From Streptomyces sp. Tue6028 (lineage in GTDB: Bacteria; Actinomycetota; Actinomycetes; Streptomycetales; Streptomycetaceae), in the NCBI RefSeq assembly GCF_002300165.1, contig NZ_MLCE01000003.1, forward strand, positions 62,001-126,000: 64,000 nt of DNA. Reading direction: 5' to 3'. This document shows positions 17,002 to 25,435 of the stretch, piece after piece. The translations under genes were made by a program, and so were the position numbers. Numbering within the stretch: the stretch's first letter is position 1; each line of letters opens with the position of its first letter. A model generated the notes under the pieces. The model was not told the DNA's origin. It worked only from the letters and a program-made list of their open reading frames with translations, and made no database searches.

Positions 17002-17844
17002 CTACTTGAAGGTGCGGAGGAGTTCGAGCATGCGCGGGTCCTGGTGGGTGAATCCCACCCCGGGCTGCCCGCGGTCGAGTTCGGCGATCGCGGCCATCTC
17101 CTCGCCGCTCAGCTGGAAGTCGAACACGTCGAGGTTTGCGCGCAGCCGCTCGGCGCGGGTGCTCTTGACCACGAGGGCGATGTCGCGCTGGGTCAGCCAG
17201 CGCAGGATGACCTGCGGGACCGTCTTGCCGTGGCGGGCGGCGATGCGCTCCAGCACCGGGTGGGTGAGCACGTCGGGGTTGCCCTGCGCGAGCGGTGACC
17301 ACGCCTGCAGGATCGTTCCGTGCTGGTCCAGCAGGGCCTGCATGTCGGTCTGCTGGTTGAACGGGTGGGTCTCGCGCTGGTTGACCGCGGGCACGACGCG
17401 GTTGTGGGTGATCAGGTCGGCGTAGCGGTCGGGGTAGAAGTTCGACACACCGATCGCCCGGATCAGGCCCTCGTCGTACAGCTCCTCCATCGCCCGCCAT
17501 GCGCCGTAGTAGTCACCGAACGGCTGGTGGATGAGGTAGAGGTCGAGGTAGTCCAGGCCCAGGTTGTCGAGCGAGACCTTGAACGCCTGCTTCGTCTTCT
17601 CGTAACCGTGGTCCTTGAACCACAGCTTCGTCGTGATGAACAAGTCCTCGCGCGGGACACCGGCACTCTTCAGCACGGCGCCGAGGGCCTTCTCGTTGTA
17701 GTAGCGGGACGCGGTGTCGATGAGCCGGTAGCCGGCTTCGAGGGCGGCGGTGACGGCCTCGGTGACCTCCGCGTCGCTCATCTGGAAGACGCCGAGCCCG
17801 AGCTTGGGCATCTTCACACCGTTGTTCAAAGTGATGGACTCCAT
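17002..17844 (-). CDS. Aldo-keto reductase
   Basis: A 280-residue AKR of the same broad group as the one at 14689 but clearly divergent. Catalytic residues are Asp43 and Tyr48 (DTASRYYNE), Lys73 (TTKLWF) and His106 (LIHQP). The VVKST motif near residue 227 is the cofactor-phosphate site. Length is normal. The ATG at 17844 has a GAGGAA ribosome-binding site about 8 bases upstream. It is the second gene of the leftward redox operon. Confidence 0.92.
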   Translation of the reverse strand: MESITLNNGVKMPKLGLGVFQMSDAEVTEAVTAALEAGYRLIDTASRYYNEKALGAVLKSAGVPREDLFITTKLWFKDHGYEKTKQAFKVSLDNLGLDYLDLYLIHQPFGDYYGAWRAMEELYDEGLIRAIGVSNFYPDRYADLITHNRVVPAVNQRETHPFNQQTDMQALLDQHGTILQAWSPLAQGNPDVLTHPVLERIAARHGKTVPQVILRWLTQRDIALVVKSTRAERLRANLDVFDFQLSGEEMAAIAELDRGQPGVGFTHQDPRMLELLRTFK

Positions 17845-17972
17845 CAGTTCCTCAGCTTTCGTGGCCGCCCGTAAGAGGGCGGGGTTACGCCGGCCGGGGC
17901 AGGCCAGGGGCCGGTGTCCGGCCGGGGTCACGTCGTGAAGGAGGTGGGGGCGCAGCTGTCTGCTGCCTGGTG

Positions 17973-18659
17973 TCAGGCGCGGACGATGGCGATGTTGAAG
18001 TCGAACGTGCCCAGCGCGGCCGACATGGCGAAGTAGAACGGCCCGTACATCTCCACACCGCGTGCGCCGCGGATGCCGCCGAGGTCGACGACGGCCTTGG
18101 CCGGCCAGCCGAACTGCCCGATCAGTTCCGTGACGGTCGCCTTGGCGTCGGCGTCCTCGCCCGCGACGAAGATGTTGTGCTCGCCCGGCACGCGCTCCGG
18201 GTGGACCATGACCTCGGCGAACACCGTGGTCAGGGCCTTCACGACGCGGGCGTCGGGGTAGGCGCGCTGGATCTGCTCGCCCAGGCTGTCGGTGTTGGCG
18301 ACCGTCAGCGTCGGCGGCAGGCCCTGCGACAGGTCCAGCGGCAGCGCGATGTCCCAGAGCACCTTGCCGGACAGGTTCGCGGCGCCGGCCGCCTCCAGCA
18401 CGGTCAGCGAGATGGCGCCCGGGCTGGCGTTGACGACCAGGTCACCGTGTACGGCCGCGTCCGCGAACGGCAGCAGCCGCACTGCCGGGTGCTCGCCCTG
18501 CCACTGGCCGAAAGGCACGTTGCCCATCGCGTCGGGCTCGGTGCGCGCCAGGGTCTGCTCCACATCGCGGGTGCCGATCACCACGTCGTGGCCGAGCGTG
18601 GTGAGCTTGCCCGCGAGAGCACGGCCGACCATGCCGGTGCCCAGAACAGCGATCTTCAT
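17973..18659 (-). CDS. F420-dependent NADP oxidoreductase-like protein
   Basis: A 228-residue protein whose N-terminus MKIAVLGTGMVGRALAGKL is a Rossmann fold with the GxGxxG motif at residues 7-12, followed by VVIGTRD. The overall pattern, including VVNASPGAISL and VVKALTTVFAEVM, is that of the F420-dependent NADP reductase / NmrA-free reductase group, which moves hydride between NADPH and F420 or is annotated simply as an NADPH-dependent reductase. It is the first gene of a five-gene leftward operon. A GGAG ribosome-binding site lies 6 bases before the ATG, and the shared operator-like site at 18787 lies 128 bases upstream. Confidence 0.82.
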   Translation of the reverse strand: MKIAVLGTGMVGRALAGKLTTLGHDVVIGTRDVEQTLARTEPDAMGNVPFGQWQGEHPAVRLLPFADAAVHGDLVVNASPGAISLTVLEAAGAANLSGKVLWDIALPLDLSQGLPPTLTVANTDSLGEQIQRAYPDARVVKALTTVFAEVMVHPERVPGEHNIFVAGEDADAKATVTELIGQFGWPAKAVVDLGGIRGARGVEMYGPFYFAMSAALGTFDFNIAIVRA

Positions 18660-18786
18660 GAGGTTCTCCTCGAACGGTTTCACACAGATGACCGGCCTGC
18701 CGGGGCGGAAGGCCCGCGGCCGGACCCCGAAAAGGCGGGGCACGTTCTATGCAACGGGAGACGGCCGTGACGAGGGAGCCTGCGCT

Positions 18787-18803
18787 GTGAGGGGTACTGG
18801 CAG
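18787..18803 (+). promoter_or_regulatory. Regulon site A
   Basis: GTGAGGGGTACTGGCAG. It is embedded in a 40-base block (18774-18813) identical at 35 positions to the block at 21797-21836, and its core recurs at 25230 and 30074. It lies upstream of the F420-reductase-like gene that heads the 18.7-14.5 kb operon. GGGGT and ACCCC flank a 10-base spacer, giving weak dyad symmetry. Confidence 0.65.
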
Positions 18804-18997
18804 AGACCCCCACGGTGTCCATTCCGGCGCTAGTCCCCCCGGGATACAGGCGCCAAGGGGGCCGGCACACGGGCAGGATCCGGCGGTGAGGTGTGTCCCT
18901 CGCGACCGCGAGGCGGTGCCCGGACGGTGCTCCCCCTGGGGGCACAGCATGTTTTGTCGGTCGCTTCGGCCCTGTCCGAGGGGCTGTTGAACGCCGA

Positions 18998-19031
18998 GCG
19001 CCGCACCCGATCTATCAACCAGGTGCGGCGC
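18998..19031. terminator. Isolated 10-bp hairpin
   Basis: GCGCCGCACC (18998-19007) pairs perfectly with 19022-19031 across a 14-base loop. It stands 240 bases beyond the WrbA-like gene on its downstream side and may end that operon, though it is far from the stop codon. Confidence 0.4.
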
Positions 19032-19274
19032 GAGTCCGAGAAGCTCTTGAGGGCTTGGAGATGGCTATGGCTGACGGGCCGCAGGAGATCGCGATGAGGC
19101 CCGATCAGCCCGCGAAGCAAGGCAACCCTGTACGGCGCCGGGGCTGAGAGCCTGTGCGGCATGGGTACGTGCGGTCACCCTGGGCCGTGGTCGGCGGAGT
19201 CTGACCCGCAGCGGTAGGTGTCCAGCCTGCTCTGCGGCAAGGTCGCGTTGCGCGCCGGTGTCAGCGTTGGGCCG

Positions 19275-19871
19275 TCAGGATGCGAGGGCGGCACGCCCGG
19301 CGATGTAGATCGCGGCCTGCTCGGTCACGCGGGCGCCAAGGCGTTCGGCGGTGACGATGTCCGACTTCGGGATCGCGTCCGCGCCGGCGTCGTACCGGCT
19401 CTGGGAGCCGGCGCCCACGTAGTAGCCCAGGCGGTTCGGCTGGCTCTCCGAGTTGGCGTCCCCGAAGCCCGGCAGCTGGCCAAGGCTGATCCAGTGCATG
19501 CCGTGCTGGGCAGCCAGAGTGACGAAGTAGCCCAGGGTGGAGGACTTATCGCCGCTCAAACCGCCGGAGATGGTGAAACCAGCAGCGTACTTGTCGGACC
19601 ACGTCCGGCTGATATAGCGCTTGCTGCCCGCTTCGGCGAAGGCGTGGAACGCGGCGGAGGCGGTGCCCATGTAGGTAGGGGAACCGAAGATGATCGCGTC
19701 GGCGGCGTCCAGCTGCGCCCACTGCGCGTCCGTGATCGTGTCCACGGTGACGGACACCACTTCGGCACCGGCTTCGGCAGCACCGCGTGCTACCGCCTCG
19801 GCCAGGGCAGCGGTGTGGCCGTTGGACGAATGGAACGCTATGGCGACAGTGGGGCGGAGGGGGGATGACAT
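19275..19871 (-). CDS. WrbA-like flavodoxin-fold NAD(P)H:quinone oxidoreductase
   Basis: A 198-residue FMN protein. The phosphate-binding loop is HSSNGHTAALAEAV (residues 14-27), and GSPTYMGTASAAFHAF (63-78) and FTISGGLSGDKSST (98-111) are the second and third FMN loops of the WrbA/NQO type-IV family. It would reduce quinones by two electrons, avoiding semiquinone radicals. It is the third gene of the leftward operon that begins at 21709, 53 bases after an SDR. Confidence 0.88.
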   Translation of the reverse strand: MSSPLRPTVAIAFHSSNGHTAALAEAVARGAAEAGAEVVSVTVDTITDAQWAQLDAADAIIFGSPTYMGTASAAFHAFAEAGSKRYISRTWSDKYAAGFTISGGLSGDKSSTLGYFVTLAAQHGMHWISLGQLPGFGDANSESQPNRLGYYVGAGSQSRYDAGADAIPKSDIVTAERLGARVTEQAAIYIAGRAALAS

Positions 19872-19924
19872 GGGGTTTTACTCCAGGTAGGGGTTCAGGG
19901 GGATGCGTGCGGGGCGGCTTGCTG

Positions 19925-20671
19925 TCACCAGGGCAGCTGCTTGCCGTCCCGGAAGAAGAGACCGGTGGGGCCGTCGTCGGGCAGGGTGGCGGCCCAGACG
20001 ACGCCCTTGGCGCCGTCGGCGACAGGGCGAGCCCATCCCTCGGAGCCCGGGCGGGTAGCGGTGACTCCGGGGCACACGGCGTTCACGAGGACGTTCGCGT
20101 CCTTGAGCTCCTTCGCCGTTTTGATCGTGAGCCCGTTGAGTGCGGTCTTGGTCAGGGCGTAGGCCGTGATCGGCATCTCGCCGAATCGGTCCATCTCGAA
20201 GCCGGGGTAGTTGACCAGCCCGTAGTCGGGGTCCCAGAACGACCCGGCACCGCTGGACACGTTCACGATCCGGCCGTGACCGGCGGCGACGAGGAGTGGC
20301 AGCATCTGCTGGGTGACGCTCCAGGTGCCCACGACGTTGGTCTGGAACTCGAGCATCAGCTCGTCCAGGTCCTTGTCCGCGACGGTCGGGGAGGCCACCA
20401 TCACGGCCGCGTTGTTGATCAGGACGTCGAGGCGGCCAAGCCGCTCCTCGACCTGCCGGGCGGCCGCTGCCACGCTGGCACGGTCGAGGAGGTCCAGCTC
20501 GAGAGCGGAAGCGTCGAAGCCCTCCTGGGCGAGCTCTACGGCGAGAGGCTCTACCTGGTCGAGCGTTCGGGCGGTGAGGATGACGTGGAAGCCCTCGGCG
20601 GCCAGCTGCCGGGCGGTCTCGAAGCCCAGCCCTTCGCGTCGGCCGGATCCGGTGATGAGCGCGGTACGCAT
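19925..20671 (-). CDS. Short-chain dehydrogenase/reductase
   Basis: A 248-residue classical-type SDR. The cofactor motif is TGSGRREGLG (residues 7-16), NNAA lies at 86-89, and the catalytic residues are Ser139/140, Tyr171 and Lys175 (YALTK). An insertion of about 15 residues between Ser and Tyr (FWDPDYGLVNYPGFEMDRFG) resembles carbonyl-reductase-like SDRs. Arg35 after the second strand favours NADPH. It is the middle gene of the operon MDR-SDR-WrbA. Confidence 0.92.
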   Translation of the reverse strand: MRTALITGSGRREGLGFETARQLAAEGFHVILTARTLDQVEPLAVELAQEGFDASALELDLLDRASVAAAARQVEERLGRLDVLINNAAVMVASPTVADKDLDELMLEFQTNVVGTWSVTQQMLPLLVAAGHGRIVNVSSGAGSFWDPDYGLVNYPGFEMDRFGEMPITAYALTKTALNGLTIKTAKELKDANVLVNAVCPGVTATRPGSEGWARPVADGAKGVVWAATLPDDGPTGLFFRDGKQLPW

Positions 20672-20773
20672 GTCTGTGTTCTTTCGTATGGCTAAAGGCG
20701 AGCAGGGACAGGGCGGGTGCGGGCGGAAACGTGCTGGTCGCAGCGCGTGCGGGCGACGGCGCCGCCGTGGGGT

Positions 20774-21709
20774 TCAGAAGGTGAGGACGACGCGCCCGCG
20801 CAGGCCGCCGGCCTCCAGCAGCCGGTGCGCCTCGACGGCTTCCTCGGCGGGCAGGGTCTTCGCCACGCGCGGGACGAGCCGTCCCTCGTCCGCGAGCTGC
20901 TGGATGCGGACGAGCTTGGCGTGCTCGCGGGCGTAGTGCGGGACGAAGGTGTTCTGCGTGGCGATGCCGCGTTCACCGGTGTTCGCACTGGCGATGGACG
21001 AGGACGCGGCCCGGCCGCCGTCGCGCACCGCACGCAGCGCCTGCTCGGCGATGCCCGCCGTGTCGATCAGGCCGTCGACGCCGTCCGGCTCCTCCTGGCG
21101 CACCAGGTCCGGGAACTCGGCCCCGCGCGGCAGGACGACGTCGGCACCGAGGTCCTGGACCAGCTGCTCGTCCTTCGATGCCGCATCCGCGATCACCCGG
21201 TACCCGTCGGCCTTGGCCAGCTGGACCGCCGAGCCGCCGACCGCGCCGGCGGCACCGGTGACGGCCACGGTCGCGCCCGCGGGCAGATCGAGCAGGTCCA
21301 GTGCCATGCGCGCGGTCAGGCTGTTCATCGGCAGCGTCGCGGCCTCGGCGTCGCTCAGGCCCTCCGGGATACGCACGACGGACTCGGCGGGGACGACGAT
21401 GTGCTCCGCGTAGGCGCCGTGGGTGCCGGAGACGACCACGATCGCCATCACGCGGTCGCCGACCTGCAGGTCGGTGTCGGTTCCCTGACCGATCTCCCCG
21501 ACCACGCCGGCCGCGTCCATACCGGGCACGTAGGGCGGCTCGATGCCGGCCACATGCGCGATACCCCGGCGCACCAGGGCGTCAACCGGGTTGACGGCCG
21601 CCGCGCGCACCCGGATGCGGATCTGTCCCGGTCCGACCTCGGGCACCGGCAGGTCCAGCATCCGCAGTACCTCCGGGCTGCCGAACTCAGTCAGTCCTAC
21701 GGCTTTCAT
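20774..21709 (-). CDS. Zinc-independent quinone oxidoreductase (MDR family)
   Basis: A 311-residue medium-chain reductase of the zeta-crystallin/QOR type. An N-terminal GroES-like domain (NPVDALVRRG at about residues 40-49; YVPGMDAAGVV) is followed by a Rossmann domain with VTGAAGAVGGSAVQLAK. The catalytic-zinc Cys/His set is absent, as expected for this class, which transfers NADPH hydride to quinones or enones. The ATG at 21709 is preferred over one 12 bases upstream because a GGAG ribosome-binding site lies 6 bases before it. It heads the operon, divergent from the XRE regulator. Confidence 0.9.
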   Translation of the reverse strand: MKAVGLTEFGSPEVLRMLDLPVPEVGPGQIRIRVRAAAVNPVDALVRRGIAHVAGIEPPYVPGMDAAGVVGEIGQGTDTDLQVGDRVMAIVVVSGTHGAYAEHIVVPAESVVRIPEGLSDAEAATLPMNSLTARMALDLLDLPAGATVAVTGAAGAVGGSAVQLAKADGYRVIADAASKDEQLVQDLGADVVLPRGAEFPDLVRQEEPDGVDGLIDTAGIAEQALRAVRDGGRAASSSIASANTGERGIATQNTFVPHYAREHAKLVRIQQLADEGRLVPRVAKTLPAEEAVEAHRLLEAGGLRGRVVLTF

Positions 21710-21865
21710 GGAAGGCTCCATTCACGATGATCTACGGCGTACGGCTCGATACGCATCCGTCGGCATCATCGAGTCAACCGATTCCGACCGCAGGGTGGGA
21801 GTCCGCGCTGTGAGGGGTAATGACAGGGACCCCCACCCGCCGCAGGCGCTGCCTACCCTGGCGAT
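21710..21865. promoter_or_regulatory. Divergent promoter region of XRE regulator 1
   Basis: The 156-base gap serves the MDR-SDR-WrbA operon (left) and XRE regulator 1 (right) and contains regulon site B. TACCCT, 6 bases before the XRE start codon, could be its -10 hexamer, which would make that transcript leaderless; no ribosome-binding site is visible there. Confidence 0.5.
21810..21826 (+). promoter_or_regulatory. Regulon site B
   Basis: GTGAGGGGTAATGACAG, inside the 40-base block 21797-21836 that matches site A at 35 of 40 positions. It sits 40 bases before the XRE regulator 1 start codon, a natural place for autoregulation and for control of the divergent oxidoreductase operon. Confidence 0.7.
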
Positions 21866-22741
21866 ATGGACAACCGGGATGAAGTGAGCGCGTTCCTCCG
21901 CTCCCGCCGCGGCAAGATCACCCCCGAGCAGGCGGGACTGCCGGGGTACGGCCAGCGGCGGGTGCCCGGACTGCGCCGCGGCGAGGTCGCGATGCTCGCC
22001 GGAGTCAGCGTCGAGTACTACACCCGCCTTGAGCGCGGCAACCTCAAGGGCGTCTCCGACAGCGTCCTGGACGCCCTGGCCAAGGCGCTGCGCCTGGACG
22101 ACACCGAGCGCATGCACCTGTACGACCTCGCCCGCGCCGCCGGGCCCGCCCCCAGGGCGCAGGCCAAGCGCCGCGAGTCCCGCCCGGTGGTGCGGCCGAG
22201 CGTCACGCGGATCATCGAGGGCATGCCGCATCTGCCGGCGTTCGTGAAGAACGAACGCCTCGACACCCTTGCCACCAACGCGCTGGGCCGGGCCCTGTTC
22301 GCGCCGATGTACGCCGACCCCACCACCGGCGCCAACAGCGCCCGGTTCGCGTTCCTCAGCCCCGCCGCCCGCACGTTCTACACCGACTGGGAGCGGGTCA
22401 CCCACGAGTCCGTCGGCGTCCTGCGCGTGGCCGCCGGCAAGAACCCTTACGACAAGGAACTGTCGAACCTCATCGGCGAGCTGTGCACCCGCAGCGACAT
22501 CTTCCGCACCATGTGGGGCTCCCACGACGTCCACGTTTTCCGCGAGGGCACCAAACGCCTGCGCCACCCCGTCGTCGGCGACCTGGAACTCGACCACGAA
22601 AGCATGCAGCTCGAAGACGGGCTCAGCGTCGTTGTCTACAGCGCGCCCCCGAACACCGCCGCCGAAGACGCCCTCAAACTTCTCGCAAGCTGGTCCGCCA
22701 CCGCCGGTCAGGAGCAGGACACCGACATCACGTCCACGTGA
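21866..22741 (+). CDS. XRE-family regulator with MmyB-like domain (regulator 1)
   Basis: A 291-residue regulator. Residues 1-85 hold an XRE-type HTH (RRGEVAMLAGVSVEYYTRLERGN) preceded by the conserved leader RDEVSAFLRSRRGKITPEQAGLP. Residues 105-280 match the MmyB-like ligand-binding (PAS-like) domain: LDTLATNALGRALFAPMY and FLSPAARTFYTDWER, then GKNPYDKELSNLIGELCTRS. It is a close paralogue of the regulator at 24299. Members of this family typically stand next to SDR, AKR or MDR genes that they control. Known relatives of the C-terminal domain are thought to bind fatty-acid-like ligands, but the ligand here is not known. Confidence 0.92.
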   Translation: MDNRDEVSAFLRSRRGKITPEQAGLPGYGQRRVPGLRRGEVAMLAGVSVEYYTRLERGNLKGVSDSVLDALAKALRLDDTERMHLYDLARAAGPAPRAQAKRRESRPVVRPSVTRIIEGMPHLPAFVKNERLDTLATNALGRALFAPMYADPTTGANSARFAFLSPAARTFYTDWERVTHESVGVLRVAAGKNPYDKELSNLIGELCTRSDIFRTMWGSHDVHVFREGTKRLRHPVVGDLELDHESMQLEDGLSVVVYSAPPNTAAEDALKLLASWSATAGQEQDTDITST

Positions 22742-22804
22742 ACGCGCGGCGCACAAGTAGGGCCGGGTCTATCAGCCTTGCGCTGTTCTGTCGCGGGATG
22801 TGCC

Positions 22805-24025
22805 CTAGCAGTCTGCCCGGCGTCGCCCCCTCCTGCTCGGGCGGCCTGGTCGAGGCACGGCGGTTCGCAGCGGGAAGCCGTACTTAAGCAACGCGAGGCG
22901 CACCGTGGCCAGGCTCGTGTCTTCGAGATCCGCGATGTCCTGGAGGGAGTAGTGATCGTCTTCGTACCAGGTGCGCCACTGAGCAATGCGGGTGGCGATG
23001 TAGTGAATGTGGCGAAACCGCGGCGGGCTCCAGTCGACCAGGTGCTGTGAGAGCAGGTAAATCGCGTGGGCCGTGGTGGTGTTCAGGACGTGCGCGAGGC
23101 GGGCGATGGAGAAGTCGCCGCCGGGGACGGCTCGGTGAAGCTCGGCCGCCGAGATGCTGTTCGGGTCGGGTCCGGGCAGCCGGAGGGCGCGCACGGTGGC
23201 GTCGTCGAGGTGTGGGATCCACTGGACGGGCTCGTCGATGCCGTGCTCGTCGAGGATCGTCCGCGCGGTATGGAGCAGTAGATCGACTTCGGCGGGCAGG
23301 ATTCGCCAGCGAAAGCGGAGGTACTGCCCGCGTTGCGAGGGCGTCGCGGAGGCGATGGCCGGGTGCGCCAGTCGCGGGGGTGAGCCGGTGAGCGTGTGGA
23401 AGATCCAGCGCTGGGCATGTGCGGCGTCGGGCAGGTGGTTGGAGCGCAGCCGACGCTGCAGGTCCCGCCAGTCCAGCGGCGCGATGAAGCTGGAGCGGGT
23501 GGTGAACAGGGCGCGGCGCCGTGCGTAGTCGATGGGGCTGCCGTGCTGGTCGAGGTGATCGGCGAGCAAGATCAGGGCGTGCAGGACGTCGGTACAGTCG
23601 GGGCGGCGGGTGAGTTCGGCGAGCAGCGACGATACGTTGTGGCTGCTGACCGTGGTGCCCGTCAGGAGAGCCGCGGCCCGGATCGAGGTGGTGTTGCCAG
23701 CCAATAGGCAGGCGACGGCGAGCAGTTCATCGGCGCGTCGTGCCACGGGCTTGCCGCTGGCGTGCCACGGCGTTAGACGCAGAGCCCACGCCGGCCACAG
23801 GGCGGTCGGCAACATCCGGGCCCGGGCGTCCTGGTTGCTCGGGGAGCGGGTGGAGGCGGCGGCGGTGCGGTGCCGCAGGCGCGCTACTGGCATCACCTTC
23901 GTCTCTCTGCTGCAGCGCAGCGCCGCGTGGAGTCCCGGGGACAATCCGCCGCCCAACAGGGCGACAGCACCGGGATACAGGGCCCGTCCGCTGACCGTCA
24001 CCCGTTCGGTAAGCCACCGGGCCAC
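22805..24025 (-). pseudogene. TniQ-like protein, probably N-terminally truncated
   Basis: A 406-codon frame. From about residue 95 on it resembles the C-terminal half of TniQ-type proteins of Streptomyces: HNVSSLLAELTRRPDC, HGSPIDYARRRALF, LPGPDPNSISAAELHR and a terminal HTH-like LQDIADLEDTSLATVRLALLKYGF. TniQ proteins recruit Tn7-like transposition machinery. The N-terminal CPxC zinc-binding domain of that family is missing and the first 90 codons are low-complexity, so the gene is likely a remnant or has an unusual start. No transposase or AAA ATPase partner lies nearby. The stretch to its right carries iteron-like repeats and a large palindrome. Confidence 0.55.
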
Positions 24026-24033
24026 CTCAGCTG

Positions 24034-24156
24034 CGTCTGAACCACTCCAAAGAGTGAACGGGCTGACCAGGCGGTCTCACATCCGTGGCCGTTTGGCCAC
24101 CGATTGGCCATTTGCCCCGAGAATCGGCCACGGGATCTGAGATCCCACACCTGGTG
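24034..24156. repeat. Direct repeat R1 (copy 1)
   Basis: This 123-base segment recurs at 33616-33740 in the same orientation with roughly 80-85% identity by eye. It carries spaced copies of TGGCC/CGGCC (for example TTGGCCACCGATTGGCCA), an iteron-like arrangement. It begins just upstream of the TniQ-like frame. Confidence 0.8.
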
Positions 24157-24167
24157 TGGGATCTCAG
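24137..24167. repeat. Perfect 31-base palindrome
   Basis: CTGAGATCCCACACC (24137-24151) and 24153-24167 are exact inverted complements around a central T. It lies at the right edge of repeat R1. The second R1 copy keeps only the left arm. A TCTCACAT...GTGGCCACC motif seen in R1 recurs at about 24210-24225. The arrangement suggests a binding site for a transposition or replication protein, or a transposon end. Confidence 0.75.
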
Positions 24168-24298
24168 TAACCGTTGCACCTTCGGGCTCTCTGACCTGCC
24201 ACTTTCGGGTATCTCACATGTGGCCACCGTGGGATCTGTCTCAAGGATGAGGCCCCTTCCTTCGGAAGGTGCAGTGCCTTGAATCTCTTGCGTAGGGG

Positions 24299-25189
24299 TC
24301 AGCCGGCGTGGCGCGGCGTGGCGGGGGTGCTGTCCTCGGTGGCGGCGAGGGAGGCGAGCAGGCGGAGGCCTTCTTCTGAGGGGGTTCCGGGTTCGGCGGT
24401 GTAGATGGTCATGTGGAGGCCGGGGTCGGCGGCGAGGTCGAGGGATTCGTAGGCGAGGGTGAGTTCGCCGATGGCAGGGTGCTGGAAGCGCTTGGTGCCG
24501 GTGCCATGGCGGCGGACGTTGTGTGCGCCCCAGCGGGTGCGGAATTCCTCGCTGCGGGTGGACAGTTCGCCGACGAGGTCGTGCAGGTCCTTGTCGTACG
24601 GGTTGCGGCCGGCCTGAGCGTGGAGGTTGGCCACGGCCATGTCGGCGAACAGGTCCCAGTCCGGGTAGAAGCGGCGCGCGGCCGGGTCGAGGAACTGGAA
24701 GTGGGCCAGGTTCTGCTGGTTGGCCGGGTTCGCGAACAGGTCGGTGTAGAAGGCGCGGGCCAGTGCGTTGGAGGCGAGGATGTCCAGTCGGCCGTTGCAC
24801 ACGACCGCGGGCCCGGCGGTGATCGCGTCGAGCGTCCACTGAAGGCTTCGGTGGACCTCTGGGTGGCTCTGGCCGCGGCGGCGCCGGGGGCGGGTGAGGA
24901 CGTCGGTGCCGTCGGCGGCGTGGGCCAGGTTCAGCAGGTGGGCGCGCTCGGCGTCGTCCAGCTGCAGCACGCGGGCGACGGCTTCGAGGACGGCGGGGGA
25001 GACACCGGCAAGATTGCCGCGCTCCAGCTTGGCGTAGTACTCGACGCTCATGTCGGCCAGGGCGGCGACCTCACTGCGGCGCAACCCGGGCACGCGCCGT
25101 CGGGAGCCCGAGGGCAGGCCGGCCTGCTCGGGGCTGATCTTCGCTCGCCGCGAGGTGAGGAACTCGCGGACCTCCTCACGGTTGTCCAT
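24299..25189 (-). CDS. XRE-family regulator with MmyB-like domain (regulator 2)
   Basis: A 296-residue paralogue of regulator 1 with the same architecture: leader REEVREFLTSRRAKISPEQAGLP, HTH around RRSEVAALADMSVEYYAKLERGN (residues 37-59), and an MmyB-like C-terminal domain with LDILASNALARAFYTDLF, FLDPAARRFYPDWD and GRNPYDKDLHDLVGELSTRS. The ATG at 25189 has TACCGT 7 bases before it, a possible -10 for a leaderless transcript. It is divergent from the zinc alcohol dehydrogenase operon across regulon site C. Confidence 0.92.
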   Translation of the reverse strand: MDNREEVREFLTSRRAKISPEQAGLPSGSRRRVPGLRRSEVAALADMSVEYYAKLERGNLAGVSPAVLEAVARVLQLDDAERAHLLNLAHAADGTDVLTRPRRRRGQSHPEVHRSLQWTLDAITAGPAVVCNGRLDILASNALARAFYTDLFANPANQQNLAHFQFLDPAARRFYPDWDLFADMAVANLHAQAGRNPYDKDLHDLVGELSTRSEEFRTRWGAHNVRRHGTGTKRFQHPAIGELTLAYESLDLAADPGLHMTIYTAEPGTPSEEGLRLLASLAATEDSTPATPRHAG

Positions 25190-25229
25190 GCCTTCGACGG
25201 TACGGCCCGACCGACGTGAAAGGGATGCA

Positions 25230-25248
25230 CTGCCAGTACACCCCTCAC
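25230..25248 (-). promoter_or_regulatory. Regulon site C
   Basis: CTGCCAGTACACCCCTCAC on the plus strand, i.e. GTGAGGGGT-GT-ACTGGCAG on the minus strand. A 27-base block (25221-25247) is identical to site D, and the sequence CGGTTTCCTGGA recurs 55 bases after the block start at both places. It lies about 40 bases before regulator 2 and 190 before the alcohol dehydrogenase. Confidence 0.7.
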
Positions 25249-25435
25249 TGGTAACTCGCTGCGCACGGGGAAGGGCGGTTTCCTGGACATCAGGCAATCC
25301 CCGGGGGCGGCGGACACGCCACCTGGGGACCGCACCGCCTGTCCCGGCGGCTGTATGCCCTGGCCTGCGGCGACCGGACGGCCGCGCGGGCCACACCCCC
25401 CTGTCTGTGAGTACGGCATGTAAGGAGCCACTCTG

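Larger units (their letters stand above)
18660..19274. other. Intergenic region with regulon site A and a hairpin
   Basis: These 615 bases hold the operator-like site at 18774-18813 and the 10-bp hairpin at 18998-19031. Several open frames cross the region, but none has a credible start, codon bias or recognisable motif. I see no gene. Confidence 0.5.

Noticed and set aside
18893..19147. Short plus-strand frames upstream of the F420-reductase-like gene
   Set aside because: No ribosome-binding site, no conserved pattern, and they cross the hairpin at 18998-19031 and the regulon block.
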